Positions 30,016 through 56,400 are shown, numbered from the stretch's first letter. The stretch is DNA of 64,000 bases from Haemonchus contortus (GCA_000469685.2 LS997564.1:35544151-35608150), one strand, 5' to 3'. Notes: generated from the sequence alone by a model not told the origin. Translations and numbers: made by a program.

Positions 30016-31326
30016 GATGCGAAAGAAATCCAAATCAAGCTCAATTCTGCGAATGGCACACATTTCCAAACCTTTTGCATTCTTTTTTGATCTTTAAAAA
30101 ATTTCATCACAAAAGATTGACGCATTGGAAACTGCAAAAAGAGTGTAACTCTCAAAAACTTGCATCATGCAATTTTCACGGTGCACCAACCCAGCAAATT
30201 CTTTCATACCTATTTGGTCAAACTAACCACTAGCCGTCCGTCCTTTGTTCCTAGTTCTCGTAAGAAGGACCTAAGCAGAAGATCAATCTTCAAATCCTCA
30301 CAAACACAAGGAATAACAAGTAATCCGTCATATTAACCACCACCACCCCAAACCCAACGTAATATTTCGGCTCACTACCGATGCCCGAACCCCGAATAAG
30401 ACGCACGCACGAGAAAATCGATTTCAAGCTTGGTGGTGGTTCGACCTGACAGTGGATTGACGGGCTTTGGGCAATTTAGATGATAGCGACAATAAATAAC
30501 AAAATAAAATAAATAAACTCACATGTACCATCGGACTAAAAGAGCTGTGTTCGCAGGTTTGCAAGGTTTTTATCTAAACGCGTCGCATTATCATACAAGC
30601 AACGGCATCCTAAATAGAGCGCGAAATTTTCCAAAGTCACGTAAACACGGAACTACCGTTTTAGTAATAATCAACGACGTCAGAACGTGATAATTTATTC
30701 AAATGAAGACTTATCCACAAAAACATCTTGGAAGGGAAACTGACGTGACACAGATAAAATCAACGCAAAATCGATGCATCTCCGAAATCCTACCAACACT
30801 AGTCGTAAAGTCGTATTGCAGAGAGTGTTCTGTCGTAGAATGGGATGTGCGGTCCGCGACTAACGCGCGATTAAACAAGCCACTTTACGACTAATAAAAA
30901 TAAAAAAGTCACTAATGGTCACAGGCACATGCAATGAATAAATTCTCGTTCCTATTGATATACGGGTAAGGCGGAGGCAGGGAGCTATCAAATGACAAAT
31001 GGACCTGTGGTGTGAATAAAATGAAACCGAATGGAGCCCGTAGCCTCATTCACCTTTCCTATGTGGTATACTGTAAGATTTACCGGCACCGGTGACTCCA
31101 TTCAGGACCACGTCTCACTTCATTGACAACAGCACGTCTTCTACGATAGCAGGGAAATACGTGAAGGGGACACCTACCACCTCCAGAGATTACTCGACAA
31201 ATAAAAAATCTGCTAAACAAATTGCAAAAAATGCAAATTAAGATGAAAAGAGAAAACACGAGCCGGAATGAATTAAACTACAAACTGCAAAAAAAAACTA
31301 CAACAAAGCAACAGTGATGAAAGCGG
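30016..31326. other. intergenic spacer between two minus-strand genes
   Basis: Holds the presumed 5' leader of the RSRC2-like gene and the 3' end of the upstream gene. An AATAAA on the minus strand at 30694-30699 could serve the upstream gene, though it is about 630 bp from its stop. No other feature was seen. Confidence 0.5.
30047..30060 (-). promoter_or_regulatory. candidate spliced-leader acceptor, RSRC2-like gene
   Basis: The minus strand reads 'tgccattcgcag' and then an exon leader of about 31 bases before the ATG at 30015. This is the usual layout of a nematode trans-splice acceptor. No transcript evidence is available. Confidence 0.4.
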
Positions 31327-34300
31327 CTATTCGTTGAAGAACGGATTATCATTGCTATTGCTATCCATGGAAACGCTCTGAAATGTCACATTGAGTGTCC
31401 TCTACAGTGAAAAATTCCAGGATTACTAGTAATAGGAAATAATTGAACGGTCCAGCTCGTTTCTGCTCACATAAGCTGCGAAAGAGAGGTGTTCTCGATA
31501 GAACTAGAAAATAGAAAAGGCAAGAAAGAAAGGAGTAAGATCTGAGAGGATAGTCTAAAACGGTATTACATAACCTACTAGTTGACTACTACATAGTTAT
31601 TCAGAGCAAGGTGCTTTACTTGTGTTACATACCACGGAGTTCGGAAATTCCCTAAAAAGCCCATGTCAGGCTTAGGATAAATAGGTCATGCCGAGTGTCA
31701 AGATATACGGAGCACCACAGGCGGTAGAGTCCCGCCCATGATGGGCGGAGCGGAGTGAACACTAAACGAGAGAACCCGACACGAAATGACGAAAACTTGG
31801 TATTAGGATAACTCGGAAAACATAGTTCAGTTCGAACACATACAGGTCGTATAGGTAAATTCTCTAAGAATAGTGAAATGGATTAGGAGACTCGAGCTAT
31901 TTTCAGAAAAATTACCCGAGCTGTTTTGAAGAGCACGATTTATGAAGGGTATGAACATGATGCAAGCGGACAAACCTTGATATTATCAACCGGCATTTCC
32001 AAATAGTTCTCAAACGCAGCTGGCGAATTGTATTGAAACTCCGCACAGTTCTGAGATCTCTGTTGAGACTGATCGAAATCCCCTGCCGGTGTCCCATAGC
32101 TTGCCACCGCCTGGCATTCGCCCCCAGCTGCCGTTCTGATCAGAGCTTGCTGTTCATGCTGTTGGGTGTATATTGGTTGCTGCATCACTGGTTCATAGAT
32201 GGTCGACGCATCGAAGCCGAAATCGACTTCCTCCGATTTGAAAACGCCATCGGAAGGAAAGGCAGTAGGCGACTGCATCTGTGCCGTTTGAAGATTTTCC
32301 GGATTGTCTGCTTGCTGATATGGATTTGTCACGAAGAACTCGTTGATTTCTGCCATTTGATCGGATTCTGAAAAGGTCCATTGGAAATACGGTAGGTGTC
32401 TCTCAGATAAAACGGTCAACATAAGAAAAAATAAAACGTTCGACCGAAAAGGGTGACGCTTTCGGGAAAGATCGTTAGTGTGTAGTGTAGATGGTCCGTC
32501 AAAACCCAAACCCTTGAGAATTCAGCTTTGAAGGTTCAATTTCTCTTCATTGCACTTACCTCCCCTTCGATAGCTCCACCCATTTCTAACGGATTCTATT
32601 ACTTGTAAATATTACCGCAAACACCTTGTTCATCCGATGGTGGCGCCTTCACGACTGAATTTCCGCTAGGGACAACCACTGCACCCGTCATCTGACCATT
32701 AGCCGCAACACCGTGATAACTTAATTGAAACCGCTAGAGTTCTCTGGTAATCACGGGAATTGTAGACCTCGACAGTCCTTACACATTCACAAAGCCTTGT
32801 TGGATTGCTTCTGGATGGGGACTCTGTACCCAGGCTGGTTGGGTTGGGGAACTGAAGACGTTCACTGTTTGCTCGCCCACTGGCTCCATTCCATGGGATG
32901 ATGTTGAGTGTGAAGCTGTCGAGTGATGGGATACATGTGATGCCTAGAACAGTCAGCAGAAACTAATTTCAATCTCGACTTTACTTTAAACTAGTAAGGA
33001 CCTACCTGGTAAATTGGTACCTCTGATGTTGGCGGAGCAGGTGCTTGTAGTCCGCCTCCTCTCATACGAGTTGTCGCTGCAATTTAAAAGGTCGACGAGC
33101 TTTCTGTACCATCTACTGCATCTTTTCATGTTCACATTCCCAATTGGTGACGTCCTCCACTTAAACCGCATAGGGATATGGGCGGAGCTTGTCTACCCTT
33201 TCGTTGTGTTCACCAATATGAATGGCCACATCACCTCAGCAATGTACAGCCCTCATCTATCTCAAATTTTTGGCTGGTTTTGTCCCAGCCTACGCACGAA
33301 ATACATCGCCATGACATACAGTATAAGTGGAGCGTAACGAAATATTATATGAATTTCCCCTTGCCAAAGAAAAAGTTAATAATAATCGTGAACCAGAAAA
33401 GACGAGGCGCTTACCGTTGAACTCAAATCCATCCATATTATTGTGGTAGTCGCGTGAATTTTCAGCGAGTTGCATCCTGAACAGGTCGTTTCTAAGTAAC
33501 ATTCTGATACGCGCTGTGGAACGCGCAAGCGAATTTTCCGCTCGTTGTGAGCGGCACACTTGTGCGGCAGACGTCTCACCCTGAGGAATTGCAGCATCCC
33601 ATTTCGCTCTGCCTGCTCACCACGCTCGTAATAATCGAGCTCTGACTTTACTCGATTAAAATTATATGGAAGTAAAAATATTGTTTGGATTAGAACGTAC
33701 AGATATCTATTACCGTAGTGACCACTTCCTTCCAGCGCATGCCAATCAATGAATCCACCTTCCGAACAGGAAGGTGGGCCAAAAAATGTGTTATTCCTGT
33801 AATTAAAGTAAAGTACGATCACTTGGGGAGTATGTAACGTTTTCGAAATTCTCTCAGATGATAACCGAGATTTTTAAACTTTAGTTTTGTGGTTTCAGTC
33901 CCCCCCCCTCCGTGCTATTTACCCATATAGTTGGCCCTTTTTCGCAACCGCAAATGAATGCGCCCAATAGCGGTGTGTTCTGGGACCGACCACAATAGCT
34001 CACTCCGATCTTGCAAACAAGATATAAACATAAAAATACAGGTGAATATTACTTACAGGTAGTCTCGACGTCCTTTGCAGTGTTCAAAAGCGACCACATC
34101 TCCGCGAGGACATGGGATCTGAATACTGACTGTTTGACAGTCTTCTCTTTACCTTTCTGCACCGTTCTACTGAAGCGCCTTTCCTAACGCTAGACTAGGT
34201 CCGGTCCACAGCACTGCACAGTGGAACTCCGGTCAGCTGTGGGTAATAGCTCCCTTGAGGATCCAGTCACTTAACGACGCTAACATTGACTTTTCTTTTA

Positions 34301-35397
34301 CCTTCTCTCTCCACAAAACCATCTCCTAATTTTGCAGCGCCTTGTAAGCCGACCTGGCCTAGCAGAAGGAAGGTTCGCCCTGGTGGCCCAACAGTTTTGA
34401 AACAAGTAACCTACCGGTTTGTGAATCTTTCTTATGCAGACCACATATGGAGGAATACGAAATGGCTCGCCATAACTGGTATCACGCATGAATTCGGTCA
34501 AGTTGAAATTTTCATCGTACTTTTGAACCTACGGTAAAGCTATAATTGTGAAGTTTCAGTTGGAAACGAAAAGTGCTAAAAGAAAACACTTTAGCAGGGA
34601 CGGATTGCTCTCGATTGTTTATAGTTCGCGCTGCAACAGAGCTGCGCAATCGATCAGATAGGTATTGATTATTGACTCTGCACCAGGTGTTAAGGAGCAA
34701 CAACGAAGTGCAGCGAGATCCACTACTTCACAACTCATCAATCGATAAATATCTGACCTTATCGTAAATTCTTCAGTTGGCCAATAGGACGACGTTGTAC
34801 AACAATTGGTCAGCCCCCCCCCCCCCACCTCCCGCTCCCCCGCCCCGTCCTTTCCCACTCCTGCATTCACACCAAATAACAATGTTTTTTGCAGTAAAGA
34901 TTTTGAGAGGGTAATACTTCCCTGTTACGTCGCATTGACCCACATCATGAGGGACTAATCGATATCGTACGTGTATAATCAATAAGGCTTTCAGACTAGT
35001 AGGCCAGCCCGAGCAGAAGCCCTGGGACAAACCTTTCCTAAAGTGCCTTCGTCGTTTTGAATCCATTCCGAGTACATTTAGCAACCCCGACCCGCCCTTT
35101 TAGAGAACTTGACCTTGGGCTACCCTCCTAAGCCTGCCTGCCGCACCCTTCGCACGCAAGCCTGCCGTATCTTCTTAACTCATGTTTTCGAGTAGTTCCC
35201 TTTTTTCTGGTATCGCGATAATTTTTTCCCAATAAAAAACTATTACGTGATCAGAGAAATAAGTTAAAAATGAATAGTAAACTTACTGGTCTTCTGAAAA
35301 CTGCGACCACATTATCTGGCAGAGGCGTCCGGTACCAGTCGAAATGGTCATATGGTTCGTTAAACGGCAGACGGCGTTTATTGGACCGATTCGACAT
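31327..35397 (-). CDS. unrecognised protein with Gln/Ser-rich C-terminal half, about 402 aa
   Basis: I do not recognise the family. Eleven exons: 35287-35397, 34057-34118, 33714-33796, 33580-33650, 33415-33513, 33117-33159, 33006-33076, 32785-32943, 32625-32691, 31976-32367, 31327-31377 (1209 nt, phases consistent). The N-terminal 190 residues are Cys/His/Trp-containing (IPCPRGDVVAFEHCKGRRDY; GGFIDWHALEGSGHYG; CYLETTCSGCNSLKI) and may be a folded, possibly metal-binding domain. The rest is low-complexity: HHSTASHSTSSHG, then Gln-rich (QQPIYTQQHEQQ), ending SNDNPFFNE. Folded N-terminus plus Gln/acidic tail recalls transcription regulators, by composition only. Exons 3 and 4 may be one: the 63-bp intervening stretch is open in frame and its 3' border (atcgag) is weak. 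An intron of only 40 bp separates 33117 from 33076. Confidence 0.65.
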
Positions 35398-35430
35398 TGA
35401 TGAAGAATGTGACATGAATAATGAAGAAAT

Positions 35431-35445
35431 CTAAACTGAAATGAA
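35431..35445 (-). promoter_or_regulatory. candidate spliced-leader acceptor
   Basis: The minus strand reads 'tttcatttcagtttag' about 33 bases before the ATG at 35397, a good nematode acceptor with no obvious upstream coding exon in phase. Confidence 0.4.
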
Positions 35446-37673
35446 ACATTAAAAGACCAACTTTGACCCTGGACCACATTTCAGTACGAGTGAGCACAGG
35501 CAGGCGTCCAACGTGGAACCGGCAAAAAGACAATTTGGAGATGGATGTGGTTAAAATAAAGCAGTTATAGATAAGTTGGTTCAACTGTTGTCACAGACTA
35601 TTCATGAATATGGAAGGAAAGTTCTGGAAAACCTCAGGTAACTCAAGATGACTGAATGGCACCCCGCCCGTTATATCTCAGAGCGGCTGTGAAGCTATTG
35701 TCGGGAATGTTTCGGGTGCAGCTCGGCCAGACGGGTGCAGCTTTTGTGGAAGTATAACGGCGATTAGGACTAGCCTTGACTACTGTAGGAACCTACCCGT
35801 CACGACGAACTATGAAGAGCACTCAAGGACGGCTGCAATCTAGAATTTTTCTGAAAATATCGAAAATATCCGACCTTTTCTGGGACCACTAAGAAATTTA
35901 AGGGTAGAAAAATCTGGAAGGGACCTTGAAGTCTAGAATGAAACTTGCAGACGTCTTTGACGCCCCTCAGCTTGTCCTGAGTCCCATATCTTACCTCGAA
36001 ACCATCATTGCTGAACTCCAGGTGGTCCCGAATACCACGACAGTACTGCATTTAACTGGAGAAACTTCGAAATAGAGGAAAATTAATAAAAAAAAAAGAT
36101 AGATGAACTCCGAACCCAACAATCCAGAAGGAGCACAAGACAAAAAGACTGCCTGCGAATTTCAAAAAGTGGTGACAAGTACAATTCCAGTAATGTTTTC
36201 GTGGTGGGAGCCTCAAGGAATCCGGTCGTGACCTCCCACCGTGGCCACCTGGGAGGACTCGTCCACGTCCTATCATGGTGATTGCCCTGCAAACACCTTT
36301 TGTATGGGTTGGGTGGGTGTCTAATTGAGGCAATTCATGCAAAACTCCGTACCCATGTTAAGTTTTATAAAGTTGAATATATTGGAACCTTCAATAACTC
36401 AGGGTACCAGTGGGTTGCATGGATATCGATTGAATATCCAAACACAATGCCTGGGAAACTTTACTGTCATATTTTAACGTGTTAGTGCACGATACATTTA
36501 TCGATTATCAGACGATTCTGGAAGTGCTAACCTGTGAAAACGAGTTGCAACTCATTGTTTAGGAGTAACCAGCCTTCACCTCCCTCCCACATGGGAGGTT
36601 TGGTGAGCATCAAACCGACTCTGTTCTACGGGATGGAGGATGGCAGATGTTTCAGGTATATTCAAGTCATGACTACTAAAGGTGAACAGCCTTGAGTTTC
36701 ACCAGGTCAGTTCCCCGACTTAGCGGAGGCTCACATCTGGGAAGGGACAAGGAAGGGAGCGCAGGTTCATCTGCATGCGTGCGGTCGTCATAAGCTCAGT
36801 ACGTGACTATAAATCGGAATAATCGATCATAAATTTTGGTTTTTTCTTGATTCAGGTAAGGATGAATAAATAACGAAGTAAATAGTACATAAAGAAGTTC
36901 ACTGAAGAAGTAGACTGAGGATTAAGTAAACATAGTTCACGGAGGAAATCTGGTAGACAACCAGATATACCCACAGCAGTCCAATTTCAGATGAATTTGC
37001 AAAGTGGCCGGTGTGATAGTGAAAGGACACATACTAAAAGATTATTCCCCGCTAATACAAGCCTTTTGCAGTGAAGCTCGGGTCGGTCGAGTTTCTTTTT
37101 GATTTAGATTTTGACCCCCGCAGGCTTAAACGGAGAGAGTGTCGTAGGGGGGAGGTTAGGTTTGATTTTAATTCAAGCGGTTCCTCTGTGCGCCATCTGA
37201 TAATCCCGAGACGAACGCTTCCGCATCCTTTTCTTCACGAATGGATTTTCTTTTGGTTAATGCACAGTCCCTTCTACATATTCACGTCTGCTTCTCGTAG
37301 ATTCGTTTGAACCTGACCTAATGTCACCTACCTCCGCCGGCCTAACCGCATCGGAGGTGCATACCAAGATGAGCAAGGCCATGTTACAGAGAGGGAACTG
37401 CAGAGTTACACGATTGACTGTTACGGTGGTGAACTAGTCAACAGACGTCGGCAGGATGTCATTAGAAAGTATAAATGCAGTCAGTCAATGGCCACCCACC
37501 CCACCGCAAGCTAAGGATTTTTGGGGACAATTTTTGCTTACGCAACTGTTTGCTTTCCACGATCCCGAATGGAAGTCGAATGCAAGGCTCATCCCAAAAA
37601 AACCGTGATTTTACTGCTCATTGAAATTTTGCCTGTATTCTCGTGGGAAAAAGGCATCTATTATAGTATAAAC

Positions 37674-37679
37674 TTTATT
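37674..37679 (-). terminator. candidate poly(A) signal, BLM gene
   Basis: AATAAA on the minus strand, about 530 bp beyond the predicted BLM stop codon. Confidence 0.35.
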
Positions 37680-38207
37680 TCACATGGCACAATCTATAAG
37701 AAAAAAAATGAGACAAGGAAGGCAGGATGAGGCACTGAGAAAATTCTTAGAAAGAAATTGATACAAGTTTTCATTCACAAAGTCGAATACTCATCAATAA
37801 ACTCATCAATCTGATACAGTTCAACCTATTAACAGTAAAGTACGTAACATCACCTATAAAGCTGAGGGAACACAACTCTTAGATCACATACTTACAAACA
37901 TGTGCTCTATGCAAAACATGCCTATCGATCGCATGCCGAGCGCAACGATCAGCGGCACCAAGCTGCAATCGATACGGATTCGCATGGGTAGCCGACTGCG
38001 TGCCCGTCGAGTATGAACGGGGATGAGATGATAACACAATATGACACGATAGTGATTTTTCGAGATATGAAATAAAGTATTCTGGAGACCAAAACATGTC
38101 ATTGATGGTTTAAAACTAAACCTGAGAACTTTTTTTCCTAAGTAGGCAACAAAAAGGTTACAATTATTAACAATAAAAATTTAACAAAGGAATTCTGCAA
38201 CGAATTA

Positions 38208-50972
<12,765 letters not shown>

Positions 50973-50985
50973 CTGCAAACGAAAA
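50973..50985 (-). promoter_or_regulatory. splice or trans-splice acceptor at the BLM start codon
   Basis: The minus strand reads 'ttcgtttgcag' directly followed by ATG. The acceptor abuts the start codon, common for trans-spliced nematode messages. A cis-spliced upstream exon cannot be excluded. Confidence 0.5.
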
Positions 50986-51180
50986 ATATCTGCTTTTGTT
51001 CAGTGCAGTCGTCACTGGGACTCTTCGTAGACCCCACATAGACGGCACACAACAACATTCCATGGTGGGGTACGGCAAAGGCCATTGATCCCCAAGTCCT
51101 TCGGAAATAATTAAGCTCAAACAAAATTGAACATCCACAGCTTCAAGTCGTTTTTCGACCAATCCTTCACTCCCATTTGA

Positions 51181-51470
51181 GGACGAAGGTGGTGTAGTAA
51201 CAAGGGCCGCACACCGTCACATGCATGGTCTGTGGATCGAATTTGGGGTTAATACCACCCCAAGCCAATCAAGCTCTTCATCCCTACGGAACCAACCAAT
51301 CTATATCAATCTAATCACTGTTCTGAAAGGATTAGATTGCTAACTTGTAAAACGGTTGGAAATGGGAAGCCATTGCATGCGGCAAATACACATTCAAAGC
51401 ACCATCACGACAAATTGATGTCGAATGCGGGGCGCATCTTGAAAGCGACTGATTGAAACCCAAAAATTTC
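51181..51470 (+). mobile_element. tRNA-derived SINE copy
   Basis: The head 'ggacgaaggtggtgtagtaa' with 'cacatgcatggtctgtggat' and 'cgaatttgggg' is followed by diverged body and the tail 'gtcgaatgcggggcgcatct' and 'gactgattgaaacc'. Confidence 0.8.
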
Positions 51471-52539
51471 ATACTCTACATTGACTTATTCATTGAGTTA
51501 CTGGTGAATGTTAATACACTCTTCTGTCAAAGGACTGTAAATGCTGCCACAGGAAGTTTACATGACACAAGGGACAAAGTACCAAGCTAGCACACCAGGT
51601 ATCACCAGGAGTCCTTCCCGTTTCCGTTACTTCTGAATACCGTGATATTGATATGATATTACCACAGTGAAGGATTCAGCTTTGCCACTAGAACTACTCT
51701 ACACACTGATACCGCCCGAAAAGGCATTGTATCGAAAATCCTAGGACAAACCACAAATCAGTGGGATGTGCTGAAAATGGACTCTGGTTAAGCCTAAGCG
51801 GAACCGAGTTTCCGGGCTCTGAAGATTGCACAGATCCGGTCACGGACTGCGATGGGAAAGCATCTAGAGAGTAGAAGACCTACGGTACCTGGAAAGGGTC
51901 ATCAGTCTATGTGTCTAGCCGCTGGTAGAAAATGAAGCAAATCGTACAGATTTGACGTATAAAATGGATGGAGGGGGAGGGGATTCAGTAGTATATGATT
52001 AGGTCGATTAGGTGATAGGAGAGGGTGATATTTACGTGTTCTGCGACAGTCAGCTCTACCTGGTGGTCGAGAATCAGGAAGGCAGTTTAGTGCTACTCGG
52101 TACATGACAATAACCCTGAGAGGCCCTGAAAAAAGACCTCGAAGTCTTCGTGGTATGAGACCAGGGAAAAGCGCCTCGGCTAAGAGTAAAAAGCAATATT
52201 TGGAACAGCAAGAACGACAGAATAGGATGGTCCTCAGATAGGAGAAAAAGAATAATGCTAAATATGACTTTTCTTCGAAATTAAAGGATGCCACAGAGTC
52301 AAGGCATCGAATTCCTTTTATAACCACCGACTCCAACATCTGCTTCTGAAGCACGAAAAAGGAAGATTGAAATAAGAACAAGACGAAGGAGAGTGAGGAT
52401 ATCAGGGCTTTTTATTAGCTCAATGGCTCTCGAGGAGACGAAAATCTGTGTATGTCATGGCGATGTCCTCAGAAATGAGTTCATACTGGTAGAACTTTCG
52501 TGGTGGATAATCATAAACGCTCAATGAACTGAAAGCGAT

Positions 52540-52701
52540 GGCTGCTTTCATAGTCCACGATTCGGCGAGGAACCGATCGCGCGACTGGTCGCTCGGTGGC
52601 GCCCATGGCTAGCGCCGCCTCCTCGACTGGTCGCTCGGTCGCTCGCTCGATAGGTTCGCGATCGCTCGCGCGGCTCCAAATCGTGGACTATGAAAGCAGC
52701 C
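52540..52701. mobile_element. palindromic element with perfect 23-bp inverted ends and GC-rich core
   Basis: GGCTGCTTTCATAGTCCACG... at 52540-52562 is matched exactly in reverse complement at 52679-52701. The 116-bp interior is unusually GC-rich for this window and contains repeated 'actggtcgctcggt' (near 52584 and 52626) and 'gatcgc' palindromes. GAT flanks both ends, a possible 3-bp duplication as in PIF/Harbinger-type elements. It could also be a structured non-coding unit. Confidence 0.65.
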
Positions 52702-53487
52702 GATATAACTATAGCTACATAGAAACGCGAACTACGAAGTGTTTGAAGGCGATACTTGCTGGAGAATTCAGTCTCATCATCAACTCTTTAAAGCTGCATA
52801 GTTGACTCTTCAGTAAAATTTTACATTGATTGAGTGCCAAATACCTTATTTTACGTAATTACGTATTCTAAACACTTTTGACATAGCTTTTGCAAAATTT
52901 TTATCACACATGTAAAACACATTTTCTATTAATGGATGTCTATACAAAGAGATATATAGTAATTAGTAAGCGTACAGATAGGCGATTTTACAGGAGAGAT
53001 TGTTCAGTTATCGACCTCATAAACAGGATGGCAGACAGATTATCATTGGATAATATCACATCAATGCGATTGAGATAAAAAAGGAAATGCTGACAATAAA
53101 GGGAAACCGATAAAACATGGTCCATTACTCCTAGCTTTAAAACAGTACCGGAAAGAGTATGAGCTATGAAGAAGTAAATCATGTGGGAGAATTCTACAGA
53201 TATTATTATTTCTCATTCCACATGCTAAACAAATTGGTGATGAGTGCGCAGACGAGCAAATTTTGCTCTGATTCTCTGTTGTGAAGGAAAATAAGCACAA
53301 GGACAGGAAATGATGAAGTAGTAGTACGACAATTTTACAGATCAATAATCTGGAGATTACTATTGGAGATGCTCTGTAGATCAAATGATAAAGGTGTAAT
53401 AGCTGCGATAAGGCATCGACAGCTTCGCTACGTCTTACTTGAAGATTGAGCATTACATCTGATTCGATGGATAACCAAAATCGATGA

Positions 53488-56400
53488 CTACTTTGGCATT
53501 CCACTAGGTCGATCCCACATTAGCACATGTCTTGCTGTCTGATTGATCACTTCCAGCCAACTCTCCAAATGAGCGCTAGTGTCAGCCGCCAACATCACTC
53601 TGCGAAAGTTCAAGTTTATTGGAAGAAATAGCTGATCGTTACACCATTATCTGGCTCTTCATCACAACAATTACAAAAAATAGACAGTTTTAAGAGCTGT
53701 CGCGGAATGACGGCCACCACTGGTAAGCAATATGTATGAAGGTGAAATGCAAAAAACTTAAGATCCAATTCCTTCCAAATTCCTTTTGCTGCTCTTATAG
53801 AGATTTCTTATTCGACAACAGCTTACAGGAAGGTCTTTTATGGACAAAACTTAGAAGTATAAGTAGATGACCCTTACAAGAGTAAAAACTTGTAAACTAT
53901 AAGTATGCAAGCCAGTATAAATTAGAATTCAGCATATTTCCAAGACCTCACCGAAGCTTCTCCAACTCCGGCCTGCCGGAGGAGCTGTTTCGTCGTGATC
54001 CTTCTTTCGGAACCCACACATCAATGTGGAACGAATTCGGATATGGGCAGACGTCTCGCACTGTGGATGCTCCGTCTCCAGCACACGTCTGTAGATCTAA
54101 TAGCACCACCCATTGCTGAAAAATATACCCAGTGAGGGAACAAATTCAATTTCAATGGTGGCATAGGTGCTTTTCAATGTAGCAACAACTCCAGGCCAGA
54201 TCTTACCTTTCCATCTCGTTCCTCATCAGGACTTCTCCAGAATCGCATTTCTCCACCCTCCAAAACGCACCAGTATCTGAATTATGTTTCTAAAGGTTTT
54301 ATGTAAATAAATAAACCCATTAATAATTAAGAACAAATAAAAATCAAAAAATGACATTGTATATATTGCTGAATTTACAAGGCCTTATTGAATGGTTGAT
54401 GAAAGGACTTCGAGCCAAGTGCGAAGTGAATCGAAAATACAGAATACCGTAAAAATAAACAATGAAATTATTACCGGGTCCATGTTCCTAAGCCATCTTT
54501 TGTGCGTTGATACATCGATAGAAATCCTCGATTGATTGTATTGCTCTTTTCCGTAGCGTGCCTGAAACAGTGAACTGTGTTGCCCTTCAAGCTCCATGTT
54601 ATAGGGGTATGAGGAATAACGAGGGGTGCATTAGTTAGGAAAAAGAGAATTTCCAAAAAATACGCACTTCTTCATCTTGACAATAACGTGTCCCTCCAAA
54701 GGTGTCATAACATCTTGCAGCGCTAGCTTACGTCCGGTTGTATTGATGTCGATGGTCAGCCTGCCAACCAATTGGAACGCAGGCTCAGCAAGAGCAGATG
54801 GTCCGCCTAGTGATGTCTTCAAGGTGGACGGGATCTTTGAACGTTGCTTAAGTATCGAATTTATTAATGAAGACGAGACACTGAACTTAAAAGGGACCAT
54901 TACAGTAGAGGAAAATTGGTAGGTAAAGTAAATACTCGTCATGCAAGTTATTTTGAATATCGTTTTGCCGTTAGTATGGCGCCTAAATGGCTCAGCAGAA
55001 GCCGAATACCAAAGACAGAAAAGAACATAAAAAGCAGCGCAGCAGAATGCAGAGGTAGAGACGCAATATTCACGACACAGTGCATTCTACTCGCGATGCA
55101 AACGCAGAGGGGACTGCATACAATGGTCACCGATACCTGAAGGGAAGACAATGGGATTGCCGAAATATCTTTCCTTCACATATCAGTGCCCAAGTGGACA
55201 TTCATGAAATAATGAAAGGCTCTAAGATCTACTAAACGAAGAAACATGTTTACTATTAAACATGAATGAAATACACTGAAAACAAGCTTACAGAGCCTTT
55301 GAGCATTTCGAGAATCTGCAAAAGTAACCGATTCATACTGTATCTCTTGGAAAATTAGTGATTTCAGTGAATTCCTAGAATAAGTGTGAGAGCAGTCGAA
55401 AAGCTCACCTTCTTGCTCAATGTTCCAGTAAGGCGATATTTGACTTCATGAGATATATGTTCCCTTTTTGTTCGCTGAATTCAAAGTACTATTGACAGTG
55501 GGCAGGCATAAGGTTTGGGCAACAAACAAATGCTCTTTGGGCAACAAACAAGTATTCAAGAAATAAAGGTGATGAAGTGTGCGTAAAACAATACTTACAA
55601 GACCGAAGACTTCGAGGGCACAAACAAAATTTGGAGGCAGATCCTTGAGCGATAGATAATAATTGAATTCGAGCACGCCCTGTAATTATAAAGAGTTCTG
55701 AAACCCAATAACTGTTTTCAACCAAAAAGATGACTACAGATAACTGCAACCCTGTGGTAGACTGAAACATTCCGAAAGGTACATCGAGTACCGAATAGAA
55801 CTCCAATCACAGTTAAAGTGAATTCTGACCTTTTTTCTTAAACCCTCATCACTTGTCACCAACGAGGTATGTTGGACCTCACAACCATGCCGAAGAAGAA
55901 CAATGAAGTAATATATATCTTCTGAAAACAACCAGATGATAAATAAAATTCAAACCAACAAAATCAAAATAACTAGCCACGATTAGAGGTATAGTTAAAC
56001 TGTGAGTTGACGAATTCTTGACTAAGAAGAACATTAATGCTGGTTATCGTCAGCGTTCCACGTGGACCAGGAGCTCTGTAAACAACAAATCATAAACATT
56101 CCGGATCCAACATAAAAAGACGCAAAAACTACAAACCCTTTCGGCAGTCCTCGATTTAGCCGATCAATCTCGAATAGCAGAGCACGTCTTGTTTCAGTTG
56201 CAATTAAAAGGGCTCGCTGAGCATCAACCTACACAAACAACACTCAAAAAGGACTGAATAGACAGACAGAGAAGCTTTTACTTAACATCACTTCCCCAAC
56301 TCTGTCAATAATAGCAAAAGGAAGAGTAAAAAGAAAGGATTCAAAAGTTTGGCAAAAAACATCTCAAAAGGTTCATGAAATTTCTTGAACACGAATTAGG

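Larger units (their letters stand above)
35398..38207. other. intergenic, SINE tail fragment inside
   Basis: No supported gene. A degraded SINE tail lies near 37480-37602 ('ccgaatggaagtcgaatgc'). A GC-rich stretch at about 37905-38010 is open on the minus strand in two frames and ends at a GTAAGT; with no partner exon I do not call it a gene. Confidence 0.5.
50986..53487. other. spacer between anillin and BLM genes
   Basis: About 2.5 kb between two same-strand genes. It contains a SINE (51181-51470) and a GC-rich palindromic element (52540-52701). Remaining sequence has no supported exon. No clear AATAAA was found close to the anillin stop. Confidence 0.55.

Noticed and set aside
32559..32586. 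26-nt exon with good borders in the 402-aa gene
   Set aside because: Including it breaks the reading frame into the 31976-32367 exon, whereas skipping it keeps frame.
37879..38102. Two overlapping 72-codon minus-strand frames ending at GTAAGT
   Set aside because: No partner exon in phase and no family; possibly the BLM 3' UTR or chance.
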